DNA from: Astrocystis sublimbata
Taxonomy: Eukaryota > Ascomycota > Sordariomycetes > Xylariales > Xylariaceae
Length of the DNA: 64,000 nucleotides
Direction: 5' to 3'
Assembly (NCBI GenBank): GCA_022453515.1
Contig: JAJNNY010000001.1
Location: 124,001 to 188,000 of the forward strand
The position numbers were made by a program, and so were the translations under genes. Under the pieces are notes generated by a model. That model was not told the DNA's origin. It searched no databases and saw only the letters and a program-made list of their open reading frames with translations. Shown piece after piece: positions 55,561 to 64,000 of this stretch (within the stretch, counting starts at the first letter, position 1; each line of letters begins with the position of its first letter).

Positions 55561-57942
55561 CTAAAAGAGGCCCAGGAGGTCATCGTTCCCGCTCTTCGGC
55601 TGTTCCTGGTTCGCCTGACCCAGCTGTGTCGCTGCCGGGGGCGGTTGTGCCGAACCACCCAAATCGAGACCAGCAAAGCCGTTCATCAAATCATTTGCGC
55701 CAGTGGGGCTCATAGGATTACTCTGAGCTGGCGGTGCGTCGAATAAGCCCATCATGTCAGCCATGCTGTTCGATTGTGCGCCGGCGCCGGCAACGGGACT
55801 CGCGACACGATCGGGGGTGGCGCTCGCCGAGTTGGCCTCTTGGGACGCGGGCGCCGCGCCGTCGAAGTCGATATCCAAGAGATTTTCGATATTGTTCTGC
55901 GATGGTGCGCCGTTCCGAGCAGCAGCCACCGAGGCCGCGATGGGGTTCTCGGCGGCATTCTGGCGCTGCTCCTGGATTGCAGCGCGTTGGATCGCGTCGG
56001 CGCCAAAGCGACCTTCGCCGACAAATGACTCTGGCGGCTTGTGGTACACTGATGCTAGGGTCGACAGTTCGGCGAGTAACTGTTCTAGCAAGGCTGAAGG
56101 TAAACTAGTCATCGTTGTGGAGATGGCCGGCTTCTGCGACAGCACGATATTCTATGATGGGTCAGTCAGTATGTATCGTAGGTTTCTGATGACAGATAAA
56201 GCTTCGTACCTTGGCAACCTCCAAATCTCCAGATAACAACCGCCAGTAAACATAAGCGCGATCTCGTATGTCAGGATTATCGTTCTCGGCAGTTGCTTGT
56301 TGTAACACCTTTTGCACTAGGCTCTGGTTGCTGCCTGGCTTCTTCAAGAACAGCTTGACAACCGCAGTCAAGATCTGCAGCTGTGTCTGTGTAAATTCTT
56401 CCATGAACTCGTCCACGAAGCTTGACAAGATCTCGTCCGCATTGTTTATCTTTTCAGCGTACTCGCCCACGATCCATATCAACGCGCCCCTCGCATTGGG
56501 TTCGTCGAGCTCATCGATATAATTGCAGAGAGTTGGTATGACGCCTTCGTAGCCTGGATATTTCCGTAAGATATCTTTGATGACCACAACGACCTCCTGC
56601 ACGACGTAGTTGACTTTTGTTGCGATGAGATCGAGTAGCGCATTGACGCATTTCTCGCTGGCGCTCTCGATCTTGATGGCAACTTGGCCGATCGCCTTGA
56701 CCGCTCTCCGCACGAAATCCATGTCAACTTCCAAAGCATACTCTTTCAGTTCCGCCAGCAGCTGCTCGTAGTTCTTGTCGTTTGCTATCCTTACCATGAT
56801 CTCTAATTTCTCAAGCTTGAGATAGGGGGGGTCGTTGTATTTGCAGAAGAAAACCCTCAGTTCCTTGCTCAAAATATCAGGTTTGGCTTGCAATAGCAGG
56901 TCGATGTTTCGGAGGGCAACATATTGGACTTCTGGGGCGGAGGCAACGAGTGTCACTGTTTCGGTCAGCTTTGGCCTCGCAGATCGAGGGCGTTCATTCT
57001 CAATTCTCACCTAGAGGAGGTGCCATCTTCTTCAGATACTGCCGCACAAGATCGGGGTTGATGAGCTTCATGTGGCTGAAAACCACCTTGACGGCAGCGA
57101 GTACAACGCTCGGGTTGACGTGCTGGAATTGTGGTGTCACCCTTTCGCAGATATGTTCGGATTCCTTGACGTCTTGAGGAGGGTAATTCGCCAATGTCGA
57201 GAGGATAGTGACGCGGCCCCATTCAGTACATTCGTTCAGGGCCATCAACAGCTTCTTGAGGGTCTGCGGGGTTATCACCAGTGCTCTCGTTTCGGGGGCT
57301 GTCTCGGCTATCTCTGCCAGGGCCTGCACCGAGTTCGCGACGACCATTGGGTTGGAATCCCCAATCAGCTCCTGCAACGTCTCCAGGAAACCGTTCTCGA
57401 TGCACATGCTTGGGTTCAGGTCGAACAGCTTTGCAACGCAGATGGCGGCCGTCTTTCGTACATATGGCGACTCGTCTCGTAACGTTTTGCGCAGAGGTTC
57501 CTCCATATAGTCGACCATCTTCTCGACCCTGATACAGCCCATGGTCCGGATGGCTAGCGCACGTATGAGAGGGTTCGGATCTTCCGAGTCCTGGACGAAT
57601 GTATTGACGGCAAGGATACATAGGTCAGGATGTGACTTGGCGTAGTTCCTGTCCTTCGCGTCAGCGCACACAGCACGCCCAGGCATCACGCACGGGGGCC
57701 AGGAAATCGCACATCAGATATAGGTATACGAGCTTCTTCTGGTCCAGGTCTCCGGTAGCGATGTTCTTCAGGACGTCGGGAAACAGCTGCGATACATCTT
57801 TGCCCAGGGTCATGGCCATGATGGTCTTCTGGATGCTCTCCTTCCGCTCCCAGGCATATTGAGACACCAGTCCGGCCCGGAGTTCGAAGGTCTCACCCTT
57901 CCTCGGGGGCGCAAATGCGCCTCGAATCCGGTTCACTGCCAT
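55561..57942 (-). CDS. AP-1 adaptor complex beta subunit
   Basis: Large subunit of a clathrin adaptor for traffic between the trans-Golgi and endosomes. Four exons: 57713-57942, 57011-57648, 56210-56955 and 55561-56151; introns of 64, 55 and 58 nt; 734 aa. The N-terminal trunk has the beta-adaptin hallmarks [20 protein letters not shown], then [54 protein letters not shown] and [21 protein letters not shown] hinge follows from ~590, with a clathrin box NLLDIDFDG and Met/Pro/Gln-rich stretches, and the protein ends DDLLGLF. The C-terminal ear domain of animal beta subunits is absent, normal for fungal AP-1 beta. First donor GTGCGA is uncommon, but the splice restores YLYLMNYAK. Confidence 0.92.
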
Positions 57943-58468
57943 TATGCAGCAGTCGTCTCAGTCGGCAGAGTGAAAGTCGTAGGCCTGACAGGGGAGGCGG
58001 CAGTGAGATGGTAGGTTCGGGTCGGCAGGCTGGGAATATGACAGGCCCCTTCCAGGGCTTAGCGCGAAATCATTCGATAACTGTCGTCGTAGCTTCGTGA
58101 AAGCGTCGTGGATATTTTGCAGATCAGAAATCGAGGTCTTATTGTGGCGGGAGGCAGACAATAAAGAGACCAACATGGAATTGTAGCTCAATTTACATAA
58201 CCAGGCATCAGGGTACCTACGGCGGCGCTGGGAAGGTGACGTGGAACCCCTGATCACTGCAGACAAGCTCCTGCTCAATCTAATCAGCCACACGTCGAGG
58301 CTGAGACCGGTCACCGGTCGAGGTCGACCCGGTGGGCAGGTGCCTGTTTAGGAACCGCCTACAGAGACCAAGTATACCTGATCAAGCACCCCTACTCAGC
58401 CAGCCTCTTCTTCTGTTGAGGTCAAATACTTAGGTACCACTCTAAAAACTCATATACAGATTCTCTTC
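57943..58468. other. Divergent promoter region AP-1 beta / 103-aa gene
   Basis: About 530 bases upstream of both genes, with no other open frame of interest. Confidence 0.45.
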
Positions 58469-58865
58469 ATGATAAGAGCTGGGATCTGGCTATTACGACT
58501 GGAATCTATACATCCGTGCCGAACGCCACGAATTCAAATTTTACATGGTGAGCAACAGACACCTGAAGCGCCGCCTACCACTAGGTGGTCTGGTCTAGAC
58601 GCCGTTAACCCCGTCGTGTACCAGGCCAGTTTCCCGAATCTCCGACGGCTCTTCATCGACGCCAGGTCGGATGACGAAGAACGAGAAGTGTCACGAAGAG
58701 CTGTACGTATTGAATCGCCTGTTTGCATTATTTGATAATTGTCAATGAATCGCCCATAACACCGAGCTAAATAACATGGTGACTTAGTTTTACAATGCTG
58801 TTTTGTTCATGGGCTCCGTCGCCGTCTTCGGCTTGATAGCGCAGCGGATGAACGCATCGAAGTAG
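58469..58865 (+). CDS. Small protein with C-terminal membrane helix, 103 aa
   Basis: Two exons, 58469-58702 and 58788-58865, joined by an 85-nt intron (GTACGT donor, GAGCTAAAT branch-like site, CTTAG acceptor); total 312 nt. The best-supported part is residues ~48-103: NPVVYQASFPNLRRLFIDAR, an acidic DDEEREV helix, then across the splice AFYNAVLFMGSVAVFGLIAQ RMNASK, a ~20-residue hydrophobic helix with a short basic end. This is the layout of tail-anchored or small mitochondrial membrane proteins. The first ~45 residues look less conserved, and the true start may be downstream in another exon. Family not recognised. It lies head-to-head with AP-1 beta and 128 bases from the stop of the next gene. 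Confidence 0.6.
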
Positions 58866-58993
58866 CATCAAGTGAGGATATCACAGCCGGAGTATACCCA
58901 TAACGCCCTGCAGATTAATATATTTGCAATAGACCTGCAATAAACCTGCAAACAATGCCATACAAATTCGCAATGCACTTATAGAGGGAGCTC

Positions 58994-60587
58994 TTAATCC
59001 GACTCGCTTTCACTACCAAGGAATGCGAGGTCTGCCATTCGCTTGGACATGCGCGAATTTGATTTGACTTTGACGTCATTATCGTCATCACCATTGTTGT
59101 CGTTCTCGACCTTCGGCTTCTGTTCATTGTCATCATCCTCGTAGCCGTCGTCCGATTCCTCCTTGAGTGGTTTGCGCGGGGCTTTGCTCCGTGACGCGCG
59201 CCCATGGCGGCCTTCGAGACCCCAGAGCTCGTTCATCTCGTTGACGGCCTCCAGCTCACCGATGAGTTCTCGCCTCTCCTTGATCTCCCGAGCCTTGGCC
59301 TCCGAGAAGCGGCCGTCCATGCCGATATCACCAAGCATGGCTCTGAGATGTTTGATCTTCGCTTTGCTGTCGCTGCCGAATTTCTTGAGCTCGATGCCCC
59401 ATATCTTGCGCACGCCGCACTTAACCAGTTGCCCTTGTAATTTCTTGATCTCCGCTTCATCGCCTGTCGGCTCCTTGACCGTGGGCTGCTTGGGCTTGGC
59501 AGCTCCTTTCGCGCCTTGGCCCTTCCGTCTCTTTGGAGGAGGTTCATCGAGCACCGACGACAAGGATGAGTCCGAGTCGTCCGCTAGTGGCTTGCTTTCC
59601 TTCTCCTCAAGCTTGGTATCTGCATCCGAATCTTCGGTCTTTGCAGTGACATCCCCTTCAGCCTTCGCATCCGCATCGGACTCGTTCTTCTTGATGCTGG
59701 TCTCGCCATTGAGCTCATCCTCGCTGTCTGATTCGACCTTCTCGCGCTTTGCCTTGGCTGCTGGCTTCTTTTGTTTCGCTCGTGCTTTTGACTTTCCGCC
59801 ATCGCTGTCTTCCTCGTCGTCTGAGTCTTCCTGCTTCTTGGGCTGGCGTGAGCGCTTCTTTATGGGTTTCGGCTTTTCTTCAGAGGAGCCTAGGTCGCTC
59901 AACTCGGAATCCGACTCCTCCTTCTTAGCCTTTCGAGCCGCGACAGGTTTGCCGGTCCTCTTCTTCTTCATCTTCTTTGTGTCAACTTCTGATGATTCGA
60001 GATCGCTCAGTTCCGACTCGGATTCCGTCTTGGTTGCTTTCTTGGTAGCCTTGGTCCTAGCCGTTCTGATCTTGTTGGTTTTCTTCTGATATTTCTTGGA
60101 ATCCTTGACATCGGAATCGCTCAGGTCGCTGAGGGCTGAGCTGGAAGATTCCTTCTTTGATCTGGATGGCTTGGAGGTCGAGGTGGAGGTGGCTTTCTTC
60201 TGGCGTTTTGCGGGTGGGGACGAGGGCGCCTCGTCGTTGCTCGAGGATCGCTTAATGCCATGCTTGACATTCTCTTCGGCCTTGAGCTCCGGGGAGGATG
60301 GTGCCGAGTCATCTGCGATCAATGTCTGCTGCAGAGGTGTTAGCTATGACTGTCAAGTAGAGCTGGTAGTGATCGCAGGTGGGCTGGCGGCGTACCACAA
60401 ATGCAGTAATCAATGCCTTGCTACGGGCCTTCCAATCTTGGGCGGCAAAGAAGCCTTTCTCGAGATCATTCTCTTCCTCAACTCGCTGGCGGACTAGATT
60501 GACCGTGACTGAATTAGGGTCGGTATCATAGAGTTGACGTGTAGCTTCTTTCAGGTACCCCTCCAGGACTTCGACCGAGGGCGCCAT
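58994..60587 (-). CDS. HIRIP3-like acidic nuclear protein
   Basis: Two exons, 60396-60587 and 58994-60328, with a 67-nt intron (GTACGC donor, CTGCAG acceptor; the repeated CAG makes one Gln optional); 508 aa. The start MAPSVEVLEG is the first ATG, and the frame upstream has only TTG. The N-terminal ~60 residues form a small helical domain like DEK-C/HIRIP3 (VRQRVEEENDLEKGFFAAQDWKARSKALI). The middle (~65-330) is repetitive Lys/Ser/Glu/Asp with many SDLSDS and SESELSDL casein-kinase-2-type sites. The C-terminal domain (~335-425: LVKCGVRKIWGIELKKFGSDSKAKIKHLRAMLGDIGMDGRFS, then a Glu/Arg helix) is the conserved part of fungal proteins annotated as transcriptional regulators. A histone-chaperone or chromatin role is inferred. 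Confidence 0.75.
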
Positions 60588-61687
60588 GGTGAAAGACAAA
60601 GAATGCAAGATTGATGTCAATTGATTGAAATGGAGGCTCGAGATTCAAGGGCGCATCGACGATGGTTTGCAGCCCGTGGCGCGTTGTGTGAATGATTGCG
60701 CGTTTTCGCGTACCCGCGTGGTGCAGTGCAGTGCGGTGGGGGGGCTCGGGGGGTTCTAAGCCATCTAAGCCTTGTAAGGTTGCATCCGGCGGATCATGCG
60801 GGGCCCACGCCACCCACCCATCTGGGGAAATCGGGACGAGACTGTCTACAGTACTCGTACTACGTACGTAGAATCTAGAATACACTGTGCCCTCTCCTCG
60901 CCAATCGCTCCTTCTATGTAGATACCTCGCGTGGTGTACAAGCATGTACCTACATGTAGGTGCTGTAAGTAATCGTCACGAAAGTGCATGCAGATACTTA
61001 TTTTACTGCAACCTTGGGTACAGGTAAAAGGTTACTGTGAGACATCTTCGAGAGCCAACTGTGCCCAACTGCTCCCGTGCTGCTCTCCTTCGCAGTCAGC
61101 TGGCTGCGACCTCAATGTGTTCAGTCATACTAGGTAGTCGATCGATCTGTCACAGCATGCATAGTACCTAGCGGACCTAAGTATGCAAGAAAGTATGCAT
61201 CGTAAAACGGCCGAGCCTAAGGTTCCAGCTTTTACAGTTACTCAAAAATAGTACATCCACGTAAAAGACTACATGACTTCCAATACTAGCAAGGGTGTGC
61301 ACGAGAAGATCTTGGTGAAACCCGGTGTTGGGGAACGGTGTCGCTATAGGAATTTCCACGACAATAAATCTAGAGCTACGCAGATATCTAACCATTTGAA
61401 ATTCTTCCCTTCCAGAGGATCTAGTAACATGCCATCATTGTTCGGCGATAGGTCAGCATTGGAACAGACCACCCGTTGAACCAGAGTTACGGGCTTTTTA
61501 CCCCCAGCACAGTAAGTTATGGGTTAAGTCAGATTGCTTTTTTAAAGGTAAAAACTATGGCTGAAGTCGCCGAAGTCTAGCAGAACACCACCATTTACTC
61601 ATCAAATTATCAGATAGGATGTCATCTCGCAAGTCACATCGCGGTGAGTGCTTGAGTATGACGCTACCCTATTGGTAAAGCCTTTGG
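60588..61687. other. Intergenic, no supported gene
   Basis: Upstream of the HIRIP3-like gene and downstream of the DUF3433-type gene. TACGTACGTA at 60863-60872 is palindromic. A 68-codon frame at 61273-61479 shows no recognisable feature. Confidence 0.45.
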
Positions 61688-64000
61688 TTAACCAGCCGAG
61701 GTAGACGAACCGGGATTCCTTAGCTTGCGTGTTTCTGGAAGAGCAATAATTCCGAATCGGAATAATCTCACCGCGTTATCACTTCGTCGGTCACTTGCTG
61801 GGTTTTGAGGGAGTTGCCGTGAGCACCACCCAAGTTCGTAATTCATTTGTAGCCTCGAAACTTCATCCCCGCCCGGGTGGTTATCGTGAGTTGGTAGAAC
61901 CTCGAGGAGATTTCCATTCATCACTAGCGCCGCGATGTCAGCCACTTTTGTGGCTTCGCCAGGAAGAAGCTTTGTCGTGGGCATCAATTTCCATCCAAGA
62001 GCTGATAGGATCAACGTTATAGCCAAGAGCCCTTCTAAGACGCGTGTCGCCACGGGGTCCTGGATGAGTCGTTGCTGAGGGGCGGTGTCTTCAAAAGTTC
62101 CGTTGTACACAAATGCGTCGTTATCTCGGTTTATGCCACCTGGGGAATTCGTAATCGTGATGTTGGTGGTGTTTGCCGGAACCCGGTATCCAGCGCTGAG
62201 TTGCTGGGCTCTGATTATGGCGTGTTGTAAGACGATCGCGTCTGCCACGGCCTTCGCTCGCGTTGGGTCATTGATATCCGATATGGAAATGCCATTGCGC
62301 AATCGTAAGAGTAGCTTAAAAAACCCGTTGCTTTGAGATAACTCTTTTCTTGTAATCTCTACAAGGGAATCGTAAGGATTAGCCCATAGAGCCCAGTTAC
62401 CGTCATCCGATTTTGGCGCGTTCGTAAGTGGCGCACGGCTTGGCTGCCTGTTTGACACGTCCGGAACGAATGGATCAACAATGAAATCCGGCACAGAAAA
62501 TCGGGTCACAGAATCGGTTACTTCCACCGACTCATTACATCCCAGGGCCGTAATAGACGGTAATTTGTAAGTCTTATCGCTTGGCACTCTGCCCCATACG
62601 TATAAATAATCGCTGCAACAAAAAACACCCGATCTAGGGCCACACATGTTTCCATTTCCGAATGTGTATGCATTCTGGCTAGTGAGTAAATATGCGTTAT
62701 GGTTACCGAGAAGCTGGCTGGTTTCTGTAAAACAGCCCTCTTCTGCTATGGCAATAAAATGGTATTCGGAATCAATAGTCGAGTTTATCGTGACCTGGGA
62801 TGCGTCGTACATTCGACAAAGCATACGGGGCTGCAGAGCAGGGGTGGATACATTGATTGTGCCCGTAAAGTCTTTCGGCATCTTTTGCTTCCATAGTTCT
62901 GATATTTCGAACTGAGGGAACGAAAGGTCTTGGTATGTAAATGGTGGATACGTTAAATTGTTGTATAAAATCAAGGAAGATGCCAGTGCTGCCCCCTTTG
63001 CCGATGACTCGTTGTTAGATCGCTGGCTAAACGAGCCGACCGTTTGAAGCTGGACTTGGGATAAAACAGGCACCGATAGTAGAGTAAATAGCGATGCCGC
63101 CGTTATCGTTAAAAAGGATGCGACCACGGAACTCATGGTGCTCATGAGCGCCGAATAGCTTCGAGTTATCCACTCCTTTCGAACGATATTCGGTATCGAC
63201 ATATCCAAGAGGCATAATCCCAATGTCTGTCTAAACGGCGCCTTTAACGAAAGGTGATAGTATGGGGATAGAGCCCGGCGTTCGGAGTCCACTGCACCGA
63301 GGTATATCCCGAACAGTGATATTATAGTTGCGGGTAACAACGTCCATAAATAATGAGCACCTTCGCTATCTGATATGCTTGCTAGCCCATTATTACGACT
63401 GGATCTCTGGAGGAGTATTTCCAATGCGATAATCGCAATTATAATAAGAGCATGGGTACTCATCATGACGGATGGTCTTAGAGCAACGGGTCCCTTAAAC
63501 TTGTTCAAGTCAATGTGATCAACATCCCGTGAGGGATTTTTCGGACCAGGCAATAAACGCCAACTTTCGTCAAGGACTTGAAAGTTTTCACGAAAATTGT
63601 CTCCAGCCCGAAGACTAGAACAAGCTCTCCAGGCTTCTGATCTGTCTAGCTTTCCAAGTAGCGTGGTCCATCTCATACCATTGAAAGCGTGTCCGTGGTG
63701 GGTAAGATGTAGTTGTGACATGGCCCCGAATATTGTAGCTGGATGACCCTTGAGGGCTGTGGTGTTCGATTTCTTATAGGTCATAAAAGTAGCGGAAATA
63801 GCAGATACGAAGATCAATACAGATATGAAGTTGGCGGTGAAACTGCTTATGAGTAGTCGATTTTGGTCTTTGTCCATCGTTGCCATTATTAACTTGGTTG
63901 AAGGCTCCATTAGCCTTTCGTGGGCCAGAAATACAGTATACTGTTTGATGTATGTGCTCACGACTTGACTCATGTGGTCGAAGTCGAACAGGGGTGTTAC
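61688..64000 (-). CDS. DUF3433-type multi-pass membrane protein, 5' end outside window (partial)
   Basis: The frame is open from the right edge to a stop at 61688-61690, at least 770 codons. An ATG at 63973 exists, but the nine codons before it (VTPLFDFDH) are also open, and proteins of this type usually have another membrane module upstream, so the gene probably begins outside. Hydrophobic segments are seen near residues 45-65, 170-190, 210-230 and 280-310 (counted from 63973), and near 645-665. A long, probably extracytoplasmic region (~315-640) has many N-glycosylation sites (NESS, NLTY, NVST, NSTI, NESV, NTTN, NGTF) and paired cysteines. The C-terminal cytoplasmic tail is short. Function unknown; family assignment from overall layout and the PSVMMSTHALIIIAIIALEI-type helix. 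Confidence 0.65.
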   Translation of the reverse strand, partial: VTPLFDFDHMSQVVSTYIKQYTVFLAHERLMEPSTKLIMATMDKDQNRLLISSFTANFISVLIFVSAISATFMTYKKSNTTALKGHPATIFGAMSQLHLTHHGHAFNGMRWTTLLGKLDRSEAWRACSSLRAGDNFRENFQVLDESWRLLPGPKNPSRDVDHIDLNKFKGPVALRPSVMMSTHALIIIAIIALEILLQRSSRNNGLASISDSEGAHYLWTLLPATIISLFGIYLGAVDSERRALSPYYHLSLKAPFRQTLGLCLLDMSIPNIVRKEWITRSYSALMSTMSSVVASFLTITAASLFTLLSVPVLSQVQLQTVGSFSQRSNNESSAKGAALASSLILYNNLTYPPFTYQDLSFPQFEISELWKQKMPKDFTGTINVSTPALQPRMLCRMYDASQVTINSTIDSEYHFIAIAEEGCFTETSQLLGNHNAYLLTSQNAYTFGNGNMCGPRSGVFCCSDYLYVWGRVPSDKTYKLPSITALGCNESVEVTDSVTRFSVPDFIVDPFVPDVSNRQPSRAPLTNAPKSDDGNWALWANPYDSLVEITRKELSQSNGFFKLLLRLRNGISISDINDPTRAKAVADAIVLQHAIIRAQQLSAGYRVPANTTNITITNSPGGINRDNDAFVYNGTFEDTAPQQRLIQDPVATRVLEGLLAITLILSALGWKLMPTTKLLPGEATKVADIAALVMNGNLLEVLPTHDNHPGGDEVSRLQMNYELGWCSRQLPQNPASDRRSDNAVRLFRFGIIALPETRKLRNPGSSTSAG

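Overview
The window is nuclear DNA of a filamentous ascomycete (Pezizomycotina, probably Sordariomycetes). The main reasons are the short spliceosomal introns (mostly 48-85 nt, GTRNGN donors, CTAAC/CTGAC branch sites, YAG acceptors), fungal-type housekeeping genes, and scattered TACCTAGGTA/(CCTA)n motifs in the intergenic DNA. The class-level placement is inference. Exon models were built by hand; each complete model gives a total length divisible by three.

Region by region. 0-10.5 kb holds a C2H2 zinc-finger gene cut by the left edge, a kinase-like/vWA fusion, a CorA-like membrane protein and an orphan 181-aa protein, all on the minus strand. 12-25.4 kb is a housekeeping block: TSR3 (18S rRNA modification), GGA (clathrin adaptor), mitochondrial IF2, a conserved membrane protein and a PP28/PDAP1-type phosphoprotein. 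25.4-31.2 kb is a gene-poor island. It carries a frameshifted NACHT (NLR-type) fragment, an LTR-like 145-bp element with 11-bp perfect terminal inverted repeats, a tRNA-derived fragment and a 29-bp-arm hairpin. 31.2-42.4 kb holds a glycine-rich 11-mer-repeat protein, COG5, TPS2 (trehalose-6-phosphate phosphatase), a zinc alcohol dehydrogenase and a 58-codon gene with stress elements and a TATA box. 42.4-49.6 kb is mostly empty except for a probable two-exon 105-aa gene. 49.6-60.6 kb holds RMI1, VPS51, a NIF3-family protein divergent from BolA/FRA2, AP-1 beta, a hidden two-exon 103-aa membrane-tail protein and a HIRIP3-like acidic nuclear protein. The right edge cuts a DUF3433-type membrane protein.

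Working together: GGA, AP-1 beta, VPS51 and COG5 all serve Golgi/endosome traffic; TPS2 and the LEA-like repeat protein may both serve stress protection. No canonical tRNA, rRNA, CRISPR array or secondary-metabolite cluster was found. The most interesting items are the kinase-like/vWA fusion with altered kinase motifs, the NACHT relic beside mobile-element debris, and three or four very small genes that a length cut-off would miss.
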